Program-made: the position numbers and the translations under genes
The notes under the pieces: model-generated
What the model was told of the DNA's origin: nothing
What the model saw: the letters and a program-made list of their open reading frames with translations, nothing else
Databases searched by the model: none
In this document: positions 25,539 through 34,144 of the stretch, piece by piece
How positions within the stretch are numbered: the first letter of the stretch is position 1
Layout: each line of letters starts with the position of its first letter
Virus record (IMG/VR): IMGVR_UViG_3300009428_000009
Coordinates: 1 to 58,295 of that record
DNA length: 58,295 bases
From: a virus
Strand: one strand, 5' to 3'

Positions 25539-27039
25539 AAAAATTACTGTAATGAAGAAAAACGAAAGTCAGCTACTAGTTGACTGCGACAGCGGCATTC
25601 TTATGGAACTAAACGAATACTTTAGCTTCTTTGTAGATGGTTACAAATTTATGCCGCTCTATAAAAACAAAGTTTGGGATGGCAAAATTCGCATATTTAA
25701 CGGAATGACGCAAGAATTGCCTGCTGGTCTATTGCATCAACTAAAAGCTTTTGCGAAACAGCGCGGATATGAACTTGATTATGAGGACGGTGAGTATGGT
25801 TCACCAGAACAGTACAATCAAGTTGATCCTGACAATATTATGCAATTTATCGAAACTTTAAAATTAAGAAGTCGTGGTAATCCCATTACAGTAAGAGACT
25901 ACCAATTCGATGCTATATGCACAGCAATTAAAAATAAAAGATCAATTTTACTTTCTCCAACAGGCTCAGGTAAATCTTTAATTATCTATGTACTAATGCG
26001 TTGGTATATGCAAAATCACGAAGATAAAGTTTTAGTTATTGTTCCTACAACTTCTTTAGTACAGCAAATGTTTGCAGATTTTGGCGACTATTCAACACAT
26101 GATAGTTCGTTTGATATAGAAAAAGAAGCGCACGTTATCTATTCCGGAAAAGCAAAGCATGATCTTGAGGAACGTATTGTTATCAGCACATGGCAATCTA
26201 TTTACAAACTACAGCCTAATTGGTTTGCGGAATTTGGCGTAACATTTGGTGATGAGTGTCACGGATTCAAATCGAAATCATTATCATCAATTATGAATAA
26301 ATGTGTTAATACCGCATATCGCTTCGGTACTACAGGTACACTAGATGGTACACAGACACACAAACTTGTGTTAGAAGGTTTGTTCGGTAAAGTAAGAAAA
26401 GTAACTACAACAAAGAAACTACAAGACGATGATACCTTAGCTGCATTGAATATCTTTATGTTAACCCTAGAATATAACGACGAAGATAAGATAGAAAATG
26501 TAGGAAAAACTTATGCACAAGAAATAAACTGGATCGTACTAAACGAATCGAGAAATAATTTTATACGAAATTTAGCTATTGACGCTAAAGGAAATACTCT
26601 TGTTTTATTTCAATTTGTCGAAAAGCATGGCAAAGTGTTGTATGATATTATATCAGAAAAAGCGGAAGAAAATCGAAAAGTATTCTATGTATCAGGTCAA
26701 ACAGAAGCAACAGATAGAGAGGCAATCAGAAAAATCGTTGAGACACAAGAGAACTCTATAATTGTAGCATCATTAGGAACATTTAGTACTGGTATAAATA
26801 TAAAGAATCTACATAACATCGTATTTGCTTCACCTAGTAAATCGCAGATTAGAGTTTTACAGAGTATCGGAAGAAGTTTGAGAAAAAGTGATGATGGGAG
26901 AGTTAGTAAGCTATACGATCTAGTAGACGACCTACAGCACAAATCAAGAAAAAACTACGCGCTTCTCCACGGCGAAGAAAGATTAAAGATATATACCAAA
27001 GAGCAATTCGATTATAAAGAGTATAGGATTAAGTTATGA
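25531..27039 (+). CDS. uvsW: Recombination helicase UvsW
   Basis: SF2 RNA-DNA/branch-migrating helicase that remodels forks and removes R-loops, shifting replication from origins to recombination. The 502 residues match T4 UvsW (503). Visible motifs are Q-motif region 'VRDYQFDAICTAIKNKRSI', Walker A 'SPTGSGKSL', DExH box 'FGDECHGF', motif III 'GTTGTLDG', motif V 'GTFSTGINIKN' and motif VI 'QSIGRSLRKS'. The N-terminal double-domain 'KNKVWDGKIRIFN' (also in T4) is present. The final codons overlap the next gene by four nt. Confidence 0.96.
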   Translation: MIEKITVMKKNESQLLVDCDSGILMELNEYFSFFVDGYKFMPLYKNKVWDGKIRIFNGMTQELPAGLLHQLKAFAKQRGYELDYEDGEYGSPEQYNQVDPDNIMQFIETLKLRSRGNPITVRDYQFDAICTAIKNKRSILLSPTGSGKSLIIYVLMRWYMQNHEDKVLVIVPTTSLVQQMFADFGDYSTHDSSFDIEKEAHVIYSGKAKHDLEERIVISTWQSIYKLQPNWFAEFGVTFGDECHGFKSKSLSSIMNKCVNTAYRFGTTGTLDGTQTHKLVLEGLFGKVRKVTTTKKLQDDDTLAALNIFMLTLEYNDEDKIENVGKTYAQEINWIVLNESRNNFIRNLAIDAKGNTLVLFQFVEKHGKVLYDIISEKAEENRKVFYVSGQTEATDREAIRKIVETQENSIIVASLGTFSTGINIKNLHNIVFASPSKSQIRVLQSIGRSLRKSDDGRVSKLYDLVDDLQHKSRKNYALLHGEERLKIYTKEQFDYKEYRIKL

Positions 27040-27497
27040 AAAATAGTAACATTTTACAAATTAAACTTTCAAACGGCGACGAATTATTATGTGATATGAT
27101 TGAATTACCTGAAGAAGAATATGAAGATGAATTTGAAGTTATTGTTAAAAACGCATTTATGATTGTTAAGCAAGAATTGAGTGGGAACAAAACTCTAGGA
27201 ATGTTACGACCATGGATGTCTTTCACGGACGATACACAACTAAATCTTGTTTCTCTTAATTGCCAACATATTATGGCAAGAACTATTCCAAGTGAAGATT
27301 TAATGAACCAATATGATGCTGCTGTAGAAATATTAAAAGAAAGCAGAGAAAATATAAAATCTGAAGAAATAGACGTTAAACTAGACGCAACTACTTGGAT
27401 GGAAAGATTAGGAATGAGTCATGTTGATTTGAAATCTGATTCTGATTCTACTGTAATAAACTTCCCTAGAGGAAACACTATACCCCCGCTTCACTAA
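27036..27497 (+). CDS. Conserved hypothetical protein, possibly Sm-like N-terminal domain
   Basis: The 153-residue protein starts 'NILQIKLSNGDELLCDMIEL', followed by 'FEVIVKNAFMIVKQ' and 'LRPWMSFTDDTQLNLVSLN'. The pattern of an initial strand, NGDEL turn and 'V.VKNA..I' resembles bacterial Sm/Lsm-type small barrels and recurs in T4-like marine phages at the same position between uvsW and 55. A helical segment with 'EDLMNQYDAAVEILKE' and a low-complexity tail follow. The Sm-like reading is tentative. It overlaps uvsW by ATGA and is the last gene before two opposed promoters. Confidence 0.6.
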   Translation: MKNSNILQIKLSNGDELLCDMIELPEEEYEDEFEVIVKNAFMIVKQELSGNKTLGMLRPWMSFTDDTQLNLVSLNCQHIMARTIPSEDLMNQYDAAVEILKESRENIKSEEIDVKLDATTWMERLGMSHVDLKSDSDSTVINFPRGNTIPPLH

Positions 27498-27507
27498 GAA
27501 GAGTCTT

Positions 27508-27535
27508 ATTATAACAGAATTTTCATAAATGTCAA
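27508..27535 (-). promoter_or_regulatory. Consensus sigma70 promoter pointing antisense into the uvsW operon
   Basis: Minus strand: TTGACA (27535-27530), 16-bp spacer, TATAAT (27513-27508). Both hexamers are perfect. No convincing minus-strand gene follows, so transcripts would run antisense through 27497 toward uvsW. Confidence 0.6.
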
Positions 27536-27572
27536 GACGAAATCGCCTCAATATCAAATAAAAATTTATTTC

Positions 27573-27601
27573 TTGACTAGATTGAAAAATTGTGCTATAA
27601 T
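27573..27601 (+). promoter_or_regulatory. Sigma70-type promoter for gene 55
   Basis: TTGACT, 17-bp spacer, TATAAT; the gp55 ATG follows 27 nt after the -10 box. An early or middle promoter for the late sigma factor is expected. Confidence 0.85.
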
Positions 27602-27627
27602 GTTAGTAATTATGAAGGAAATGTGAA

Positions 27628-28224
27628 ATGACTAGAAAAAAAACAAAGAATGCACACTATGTAAATAATCAAGAATTTTCTGCAAACATCGTGGAGTATG
27701 TAAAAACAGTCAATTCCGCTAGAGATGCGGAACAAGATTTACCTATTGTTCCGAACTACTTAGCGAGATGTTTCCTTAATATTGCAGAAAATTTATCTCA
27801 CAAGTCTAATTTTATTAGATATACGTACCGTGAAGAAATGGTAATGGACGCAGTCGAAAATTGCTTAAAAGCTGTTGAGAATTATAATATCAATGCTGTA
27901 ACACGCACGGGTAAGCCGAACGCATTTGCATATTTTACACAGATCATTTGGTATGCATTTCTTCGACGTATCGCAAAAGAAAAGAAACAGCAAGAGATAA
28001 AAGAAAAATATCTGTCGCAATCCGGCATTGAAGCTTTTCTGGTAACAGAACAAGGCGAGGCTTCAGCCAGTGTTGCGACTCACTTTATTGACGTATTGAA
28101 AGACCGTATCGACAAAGTTAAAGAATATGATACAGAATTGAAAGAATTTGGTAAGAAGGAGAAACAAATGCGTAAGAAAAGAAGTGTCAATGTAGACTCC
28201 GATCTAAAAGATTTTCTAGAATGA
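27628..28224 (+). CDS. 55: Late-transcription sigma factor gp55
   Basis: Binds host RNA polymerase core and reads TATAAATA late promoters, with activation by the sliding clamp gp45. The 198 residues (T4 185) show 'AHYVNNQEFSANIVEYVKT', 'RCFLNIAENLSHKSNFIRYT', 'EEMVMDAVENCLKAVENYN', 'PNAFAYFTQIIWYAFLRRIAKEKK' (key residues AYFTQI, FLRRI) and a C-terminal 'SDLKDFLE'. The tail corresponds to the clamp-binding 'SLDFLYE' of T4 gp55. It precedes genes 47 and 46 as in T4. Seven exact late boxes in the window fit its activity. Confidence 0.94.
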   Translation: MTRKKTKNAHYVNNQEFSANIVEYVKTVNSARDAEQDLPIVPNYLARCFLNIAENLSHKSNFIRYTYREEMVMDAVENCLKAVENYNINAVTRTGKPNAFAYFTQIIWYAFLRRIAKEKKQQEIKEKYLSQSGIEAFLVTEQGEASASVATHFIDVLKDRIDKVKEYDTELKEFGKKEKQMRKKRSVNVDSDLKDFLE

Positions 28225-28364
28225 TGGGTGATATAGTCGAATTTCCTAAGAAATCTGAAGCGGACATTCAGTATGAGGAACTTGAGTCTCAGCAAAAAAT
28301 TATTATGGAACAAAAACTTGAAATTGAAAGAAGATTGAATGGCAAAAATAGCAATCCTGAATGA
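28221..28364 (+). CDS. Small protein between gp55 and gp47 (47 aa)
   Basis: A short frame 'MMGDIVEFPKKSEADIQYEE...' ending '...RRLNGKNSNPE'. It overlaps the gp55 stop (ATGA) and runs 26 nt into gp47. It starts with the 'VEFP' type N terminus followed by a charged helix. Similar small proteins sit next to gene 55 or 47 in related phages as far as I recall. The function is unknown; coupling and absence of a gap argue that it is real. Confidence 0.55.
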   Translation: MMGDIVEFPKKSEADIQYEELESQQKIIMEQKLEIERRLNGKNSNPE

Positions 28365-29403
28365 TACCCACACAGGTATTAGAAATAGCTCGGATATATT
28401 TTTAGAAAATGCATCTAAATTTTACAATGAAATAATGTTTCCCTACTGTGACGCCCAAAATATCAAGCAAATCTTACACTTGGGCGATTATTACGACCAC
28501 CGGAAATTTATTAACTTCAAATCTCTAACGCATAATAGAAAAAGTTTTCTAAATCCTATGCGTGATCGTGGCATGACTATGGACATTATTCCAGGTAACC
28601 ACGATACATATTTTAAAAATACAAATGATTTAAATTCACTAAAAGAATTATTGGGTCACTATATGAACGAAATTCATATCATTATGAAACCCACAGTGAT
28701 GAATTATAGTGGTCTTGATATTGCATTACTACCCTGGATAACATCCGAGAACTATGAAGAATCCATGAATTTTATCAAAAATTGTAAGGCGTCTATTCTT
28801 GGTGGTCACTTAGAGTTGTGTGGTTTTGATATGATGCGAGGTATTCAAAGTCATGGAGGTTTAGACAAAGATATATTTTCAAGATTTGAGACTGTTATAT
28901 CTGGACATTACCATACAAAGTCTCAGCAAGAAAACATCATGTATTTGGGCACACAAATGGAATTTTTCTGGTCAGACGCTCATGATCCTAAGCACTTTCA
29001 TGTATTAGATACTGAAACCCGAGAAATAGAAGCTATTAGAAATCCATTCACATTATTTGAAAAAATAGTTTACGATGATACCAAACATGATTATACGTCA
29101 TATAATGTCGATAACTTAGATGAAAAATTTGTAAAAATAGTTGTGGTAAATAAGTCTGACCCCTTTACATTCGATAGATTATGTGATAGAATACAAAGTA
29201 AGAACATCCATGAACTTAAAATTGCAGAGAACTTTGAAGAATTTATAGGAGAAAGAGTTGGCGATGAAGGTGTTTCTATAGAGGATACGACAACTTTGTT
29301 GGATAGTTATGTAGACAATGTAGATACGGATTTAGATAAAAATAGAATCAAAATTGAAATGAGAAATCTTTTGACTGAAGCACAAGTATTGGAAATATCT
29401 TGA
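28339..29403 (+). CDS. 47: Recombination endonuclease subunit gp47 (Mre11/SbcD-like)
   Basis: Nuclease partner of gp46 in DNA-end resection and host DNA degradation. The calcineurin-like metal centre is visible: 'LNDTHTG' (D-x-H), 'LGDYYDHRK' (G-D-x2-D), 'PGNHDTYF' (G-N-H-D), 'GGHLELC' and 'GHYHTK' (G-H-x-H). The length (354) is near T4 gp47 (339). The C-terminal part has the capping domain that contacts gp46. It overlaps the gp46 start by four nt (TTGA). Confidence 0.96.
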   Translation: MAKIAILNDTHTGIRNSSDIFLENASKFYNEIMFPYCDAQNIKQILHLGDYYDHRKFINFKSLTHNRKSFLNPMRDRGMTMDIIPGNHDTYFKNTNDLNSLKELLGHYMNEIHIIMKPTVMNYSGLDIALLPWITSENYEESMNFIKNCKASILGGHLELCGFDMMRGIQSHGGLDKDIFSRFETVISGHYHTKSQQENIMYLGTQMEFFWSDAHDPKHFHVLDTETREIEAIRNPFTLFEKIVYDDTKHDYTSYNVDNLDEKFVKIVVVNKSDPFTFDRLCDRIQSKNIHELKIAENFEEFIGERVGDEGVSIEDTTTLLDSYVDNVDTDLDKNRIKIEMRNLLTEAQVLEIS

Positions 29404-31115
29404 TAGTATTTAAATCATTGCGTTATAAAAATTTCTTGTCTACGGGTAACAACTGGACAGAAATAAATTTGAATAAAATAAAGTCCACATTGATTGTTGG
29501 ACAAAACGGCGCTGGCAAATCTACGCTACTTGACGCACTCTCATTTTCTTTGTTTGGCAAACCTCATCGTAATATTAACAAGCCACAACTAGTAAACTCT
29601 ATAAACAATAAAGATTGTGTTGTTGAGGTTGAATTTACTGTCGGCAGTAATGAGTTTAAAATTGTGAGAGGTATAAAACCCACAGCCTTCGAGATTTGGA
29701 CAAACGGCTCTATGGTTGATCAATCATCACATGCTAAAGAATATCAAAAAATATTAGAGCAAAACATTTTAAAGCTGAATCACAAATCTTTTCACCAGAT
29801 CATCGTTCTAGGTTCATCTTCTTTTATTCCTTTCATGCAGCTACCTGCCCAACACCGTCGAGATGTTATTGAAGATTTATTGGATATCAACGTCTTTTCA
29901 AAAATGAATACTATTTTGAAAGAGAAAAATTCAAGACTAAAAGATAAGTCAAAGGAAATAAAGTATTCGTTGGATTTGTTAGATAATAAAATTTCAACTC
30001 AAAAGAAATATATTGACGGTATAACATCATTGAACGACGATTTTATTTCTAAGCGCAAAGCAGATATAGAGAAAATCAGAAAGGATATCTCTATATTAGA
30101 AAAAGAAAATATCATATGTGATGAATTTGTCCAAGAAAATCAATCTAATATGCAAATAGAGTTGAATAAAGCTAATGACAAAAAACAGACACTTTTGCAA
30201 TACCAAGCGCAATTTCAGACAAAAATAAAAACACTTGTCAAAGATGCAAAATTTTATGAACAAAACGAAACATGTCCAACATGTACTCAGAATATTGATA
30301 GTGTACTACGCGACACGAATCTTGCGGAAGCACAATCAAAAGCTAAAGAACTAAAAGAAGCTATGGAACAAGGCTCTAAAGAGTCTGCTATTGTAGAAGA
30401 AACTATTGAGCGTTTCACAGGTTTAGCAAATAACATCCGAGCAAAATTGTCCACTATATCTTCTAACAGCACTACAATTTCTAGAATGCAAACACAAATA
30501 CAATCTTATCAAGACGAATTAAATACGACACAGGGCGCGTCAGGCGATTTAAATAAGGCAAATACCGAATTAAACGATATGTTTGATGATCAGAAAAGCA
30601 TAAATTCTGATAGATATGAATTGAATGAAAATATGCTTTATAACAGTGTTATGACTGAAATGTTAAAAGATACTGGAATTAAAACTAAAGTTATTAAAGA
30701 ATATCTTCCGGTCATAAATAATCTTGTAAACAAATATTTGCAGGTCCTAGATTTTTTTGTACATTTCGATCTAGATGAAAGTTTTCAAGAAACTATCCGA
30801 TCTCGCCATCGTGATGCGTTTTCATATGATTCATTTTCTGAAGGAGAAAAACAGCGTATCGACCTGGCACTACTATTCACTTGGCGTCAAATAGCTAAGA
30901 TGAAAAATTCTGTAGCTACAAACTTATTGATATTAGATGAAACATTTGATTCATCATTGGACCATGATGGGGTTGACAATCTTATGAAAATACTCTATAC
31001 TCTTGACGATGATACTAACGTGTTTGTCATATCACATAAAGGCGAAATACTAGATGGAAAATTCGAAGAAAAGCTGGAATTTTACAAAGACAAAAATTTC
31101 AGCAAGTTAAAATAA
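29400..31115 (+). CDS. 46: Recombination endonuclease subunit gp46 (Rad50/SbcC-like)
   Basis: ATPase subunit of the gp46/47 resection complex. The N-terminal 'YKNFLSTGNNWTEI' is followed by Walker A 'GQNGAGKST'. A coiled coil is interrupted by the zinc hook 'CPTC' near residue 298. Then come the ABC signature 'SFSEGEKQRIDLAL', Walker B 'LLILDETFD' and switch His 'VISHKGE'. The 571 residues are close to T4 gp46 (560). The start is TTG overlapping the gp47 stop; no ATG exists upstream in this frame close by. A sigma70 promoter follows the stop by a few nt. Confidence 0.96.
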   Translation: MIVFKSLRYKNFLSTGNNWTEINLNKIKSTLIVGQNGAGKSTLLDALSFSLFGKPHRNINKPQLVNSINNKDCVVEVEFTVGSNEFKIVRGIKPTAFEIWTNGSMVDQSSHAKEYQKILEQNILKLNHKSFHQIIVLGSSSFIPFMQLPAQHRRDVIEDLLDINVFSKMNTILKEKNSRLKDKSKEIKYSLDLLDNKISTQKKYIDGITSLNDDFISKRKADIEKIRKDISILEKENIICDEFVQENQSNMQIELNKANDKKQTLLQYQAQFQTKIKTLVKDAKFYEQNETCPTCTQNIDSVLRDTNLAEAQSKAKELKEAMEQGSKESAIVEETIERFTGLANNIRAKLSTISSNSTTISRMQTQIQSYQDELNTTQGASGDLNKANTELNDMFDDQKSINSDRYELNENMLYNSVMTEMLKDTGIKTKVIKEYLPVINNLVNKYLQVLDFFVHFDLDESFQETIRSRHRDAFSYDSFSEGEKQRIDLALLFTWRQIAKMKNSVATNLLILDETFDSSLDHDGVDNLMKILYTLDDDTNVFVISHKGEILDGKFEEKLEFYKDKNFSKLK

Positions 31116-31119
31116 AAGG

Positions 31120-31148
31120 TTGACAATACAAATAAACTATGATATAAT
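31120..31148 (+). promoter_or_regulatory. Sigma70-type promoter for gene 45
   Basis: TTGACA, 17-bp spacer, TATAAT, both perfect, beginning just after the gp46 stop codon. The gp45 ATG follows 30 nt after the -10 box. Confidence 0.9.
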
Positions 31149-31178
31149 AATTCAGATACACACAATGGAGACTATATT

Positions 31179-31856
31179 ATGCGACTATCTACACAGACAA
31201 TTGAGATTCTTAGAAATTTTGCCTCGATCAATAGTAATATTGTTATTGAAGAAGGTCAAACGATTAGAACTATTTCCGAAGCAAAAAACATTCTGGCTAA
31301 AGTTACTGTTGAAGAAACATTTCCACAAGAGTTCGGTATTTACGATCTAAGTGAATTTCTTAGCGTACTGAGATTAGTAGATGAGCCAAAACTTACATTT
31401 GCTGATAAGCATTGCGTTGTCGGTGATTCCTCAGGTCGTTCGAATATTAAGTATTTCTTTTCTGATACAGAAATGCTCACAAAAACAACTAAAGATGTTA
31501 GAATGCCAGAAGGCAATATTAAACTGACATTAGACGAAACTACACTCGGAAATGTAAAAGCTGCAGCTAGTGCGCTCGGACATTCAGAACTAGTTATTCA
31601 AGATGGTGGTGACGGTCTTGCTAAATTGACAGTAACCACGTTAGAGAACGCAACAGCAAATACTTATTCTATTGATATCCCTGCGACTTCTGATATTGCT
31701 ACATATAAGTTCGTGTATAATATTAATAATCTTAAAATTCTTACAGGAACCTACGATGTTGAAATTTCATCTAAACTAATTTCAAAACTAACTAATACTG
31801 AGAACGGACTGCAATATTGGATTGCACTTGAAAAAACATCAACTTACGGAGAGTAA
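31179..31856 (+). CDS. 45: Sliding clamp gp45
   Basis: DNA polymerase processivity clamp and activator of late transcription. The 225 residues (T4 228) start 'MRLSTQTIEILRNFASINSN' and contain 'EFGIYDLSEFLSVLRLVDEP' and 'IKYFFSDTEML' of the family, with a C-terminal 'LQYWIALEKTSTYGE'. It is in the T4 order 46-45-44-62-regA. 'TGGAGACTATATT' precedes the ATG. Several proteins in this window end in peptides that look suited to bind it. Confidence 0.95.
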   Translation: MRLSTQTIEILRNFASINSNIVIEEGQTIRTISEAKNILAKVTVEETFPQEFGIYDLSEFLSVLRLVDEPKLTFADKHCVVGDSSGRSNIKYFFSDTEMLTKTTKDVRMPEGNIKLTLDETTLGNVKAAASALGHSELVIQDGGDGLAKLTVTTLENATANTYSIDIPATSDIATYKFVYNINNLKILTGTYDVEISSKLISKLTNTENGLQYWIALEKTSTYGE

Positions 31857-31863
31857 ATTACAA

Positions 31864-32064
31864 ATGGCTGATAAAGATCCACATAAAAAAGCATACGACC
31901 TTATGAATCAAATTTCGCGGAGTGCTATTGCTGTTATTGACACAGTTACACAACGGGGTGGTTTTAGAGGAGAAGAACTTTCGACTATCGGTCAATTGCG
32001 TGATCAATGTACACAGGGAGTGCAGGTTGTAGAAAACTATAAACAAGAGCAAGCTGAAGAATGA
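31864..32064 (+). CDS. Small hypothetical protein downstream of the clamp (66 aa)
   Basis: Starts 'MADKDPHKKAYDLMNQISRS', then 'GGFRGEELSTIGQLRDQCTQ' and an acidic Gln/Glu-rich end. Predicted helical and soluble. An in-frame ATG 42 nt upstream lies inside gp45, and the start at 31864 gives a clean N terminus 7 nt after the gp45 stop. Not recognised. T4 has rpbA in this neighbourhood, but no similarity is visible. A hairpin follows the stop. Confidence 0.65.
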   Translation: MADKDPHKKAYDLMNQISRSAIAVIDTVTQRGGFRGEELSTIGQLRDQCTQGVQVVENYKQEQAEE

Positions 32065-32075
32065 AAATAAAGTTG

Positions 32076-32095
32076 GGGAGAGCATTTGCTCTCCC
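32076..32095 (+). terminator. GC-rich hairpin after the clamp operon
   Basis: GGGAGAGC and GCTCTCCC form a perfect 8-bp stem with an ATTT loop, followed only by 'TTACC'. Terminator-like position between gp45 unit and the gp44 promoter, but the short T-stretch makes partial termination or RNA end protection equally possible. Confidence 0.65.
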
Positions 32096-32102
32096 TTACC
32101 AC

Positions 32103-32131
32103 TTGACATTAGGCAACTAATGTGTTATTAT
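32103..32131 (+). promoter_or_regulatory. Sigma70-type promoter for gene 44
   Basis: TTGACA, 17-bp spacer, TATTAT; the gp44 ATG lies 27 nt past the -10 box, directly after the hairpin that ends the clamp unit. Confidence 0.8.
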
Positions 32132-32157
32132 ATGATGAACAAAGCGAAAGATATTAG

Positions 32158-33096
32158 ATGAGTGATGAATTCCTATGGGTAGAAAAGTATCGCCCGACTA
32201 CGATAGATGAAACTATTTTGCCAAAAGATTTGAAATACACTTTAACTGAGGTGATCAAAACTGGTGAAATACCAAATATGTTATTTTCTGGCACAGCAGG
32301 CTGCGGTAAGACTACGGCTGCAAAAGCTATATGTAAAATGCTAGATTTAGATTATCTAGTAATCAACGGAAGTGAAGAGGGTAATATCGACACTCTGCGC
32401 GGCAAAGTTAGACAGTTTGCGTCAACAGTATCATTACAGGGTGGATACAAAGTTGTTATTCTAGACGAGGCAGATTATCTAAATCCACAATCTACACAAC
32501 CAGCACTGCGCGGCTTCATTGAAGAATTTTCTAATAATTGTAGATTTATTCTGACTTGTAATTTTAAAAACCGCATCATTGAACCTTTACACTCTCGGTG
32601 TGGTGTATATGATTTCAATACATCTAAAAAAGCGATGGCGTCATTAGCCAGTCAGTTTATGAAAAGATTGAAAATTATTTTAGAAACTGAGGGCGTTGAA
32701 TATAACGATCCTGATGTTGGCGAAATTATATTGAAACATGCTCCTGACTGGAGAAGGGTATTAAATGAAGTACAGAGACGGTCTATCGGCGGTGTGCTTA
32801 GTGCTGGCAGTTCTAGTAGTTCTGGCATGGATGAGATTAGCAATCTCATAAAATTGCTTAAAGATAAAGATTTCAAGAAAATGCGTATCTGGGTTGCAAA
32901 TAATATGGATACTGACAGTAGTGCTATTTTTCGCGGCATTTATGATAAAATGTCTGCTACTGTTAAGCCAACGAGTTTACCTGCTGTTGTTCTTATTCTT
33001 GCGGATTATCAATATAAAAATGCATTTGTTGCCGATGCAGAAATCAATACGGTAGCGTGTTTAACAGAATTAATGTCTAATGTGGAGTGGCTATAA
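32158..33096 (+). CDS. 44: Clamp loader large subunit gp44
   Basis: AAA+ ATPase that, with gp62, opens gp45 and loads it at primer ends. It starts 'FLWVEKYRPTTIDETILP', the RFC/DnaX family start. Walker A 'GTAGCGKTT', Walker B 'VVILDEADYL', sensor 1 'FILTCNF' and the arginine finger 'HSRC' follow. The length (312) matches T4 (319). It overlaps the next gene by TAATG. Confidence 0.97.
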   Translation: MSDEFLWVEKYRPTTIDETILPKDLKYTLTEVIKTGEIPNMLFSGTAGCGKTTAAKAICKMLDLDYLVINGSEEGNIDTLRGKVRQFASTVSLQGGYKVVILDEADYLNPQSTQPALRGFIEEFSNNCRFILTCNFKNRIIEPLHSRCGVYDFNTSKKAMASLASQFMKRLKIILETEGVEYNDPDVGEIILKHAPDWRRVLNEVQRRSIGGVLSAGSSSSSGMDEISNLIKLLKDKDFKKMRIWVANNMDTDSSAIFRGIYDKMSATVKPTSLPAVVLILADYQYKNAFVADAEINTVACLTELMSNVEWL

Positions 33097-33692
33097 TGTC
33101 AGCAGATGATTGCGTAATTTTTGATTTTGAGACCCTTTCTTCGGACGTCAATAGAGGTGTTGTCCTATCTATAGGATTACTTACGTATACAAGTGGTAGA
33201 TTCAGCAATGATCCTTATACATATGAGGAATTGCTAGAAAATACAAAATATATGAAATTTGATGTTACTGAGCAAGTTAAGAAATATGATAGAAAAATTC
33301 AGAAAGGCACATTAGATTGGTGGAATACGCAAGGTCCTGAAGCTAAGAAAGTGCTTGATCCTGATCCTAGTATTGATCAATCTATTGACAAGCTGTATAA
33401 TTTTTTTGTAATAAATGTAAACATGAATAATCTAAAGACAGTATTCACTCGTGGAAACACATTTGATATTCCCATTCTTGAAGGCATCTTAAAAGAAACT
33501 GGAAATGCTATTCCGTATCCTTTCTGGATGGTACGTGATACAAGATCATATCTTGACGGTCTCTTATATGGATCAAATACAAGAAACAGTTATATTCCAG
33601 ACGGATGCAAAGAAAAATTCATAGCGCATGATGCCCGGCATGATGTTGTGATGGATGTGATGCGTATGCAGACGATCATAAAGGCATTATAA
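33096..33692 (+). CDS. dexA: DexA-like 3'-5' exonuclease
   Basis: DnaQ-type 3'-5' exonuclease resembling T4 DexA (227 residues; 198 here). Metal-binding motifs are 'FDFETLS' (D-x-E), 'TRGNTFDIPIL' (second Asp) and 'HDARHDVVMDV' (H and D of the third motif). 'WWNTQGPEAKK' in the middle is typical of the family. The start ATG overlaps the gp44 stop with 'GGAG' eight nt upstream; a GTG start 9 nt earlier is less likely. Its insertion between 44 and 62 is unlike T4, where the two loader genes are adjacent. A role in DNA degradation or proofreading is possible. Confidence 0.88.
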   Translation: MSADDCVIFDFETLSSDVNRGVVLSIGLLTYTSGRFSNDPYTYEELLENTKYMKFDVTEQVKKYDRKIQKGTLDWWNTQGPEAKKVLDPDPSIDQSIDKLYNFFVINVNMNNLKTVFTRGNTFDIPILEGILKETGNAIPYPFWMVRDTRSYLDGLLYGSNTRNSYIPDGCKEKFIAHDARHDVVMDVMRMQTIIKAL

Positions 33693-34075
33693 TGAATCAT
33701 TTTGATTATTTAAATTCAATCAATATTAAAAAAGACGATATTATGGTAGACGATTTAGCAGAGAAAGCGTATAGTAGCTGGATGGTAAATCGTGGCTTAT
33801 CTTATTTTCACGACACTATTGGTATTGCAAATCAAATGAATATTAATCATACTATTCCTGCTAGAATGCAGTACGACTTTTTGAATAATATGGTAAGAAA
33901 ACGCAAACGATTTTCTAAGTGGTTCAAAGCAGAGAAAGTTGGAAACTTAGAATTAATCAAAGAGTATTATGGATACTCGAATCCTCGTGCCAAAGAGGTA
34001 CTATCTCTTATTTCAAAAGAGCATTTAGACCATATTAAACAAAAGTTGAGTAAAGGTGGTAAAAAAGCGCGATAA
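33692..34075 (+). CDS. 62: Clamp loader small subunit gp62
   Basis: Partner of gp44 in the clamp loader. Family pattern: 'DYLNSINIKKDDIMVDDLAE' (key residues YLNSIN, K), 'SSWMVNRGLSYFHDTIGIAN', 'QYDFLNNMVRKRKRFSKWFK' and the tail 'IKQKLSKGGKK'. The 127 residues are shorter than T4 gp62 (187) but typical of marine phages. It overlaps the exonuclease stop (TAATG). Confidence 0.9.
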   Translation: MNHFDYLNSINIKKDDIMVDDLAEKAYSSWMVNRGLSYFHDTIGIANQMNINHTIPARMQYDFLNNMVRKRKRFSKWFKAEKVGNLELIKEYYGYSNPRAKEVLSLISKEHLDHIKQKLSKGGKKAR

Positions 34076-34092
34076 CGTAAATTCTTAAAATG

Positions 34093-34100
34093 TATAAATA
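34093..34100 (+). promoter_or_regulatory. T4-type late promoter box before regA
   Basis: Exact TATAAATA 17 nt after the gp62 stop; predicted start near 34106. It could drive regA and read on into the tagged island that begins at 34630. Confidence 0.8.
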
Positions 34101-34144
34101 GCATTGTCATGTAATGAAAATATAAGAAAAAAAGTGAGTTGACA

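Noticed and set aside
26793-26800. Exact TATAAATA inside uvsW
   Set aside because: It encodes the conserved motif V region (G-I-N-I-K-N) and no gene starts after it.
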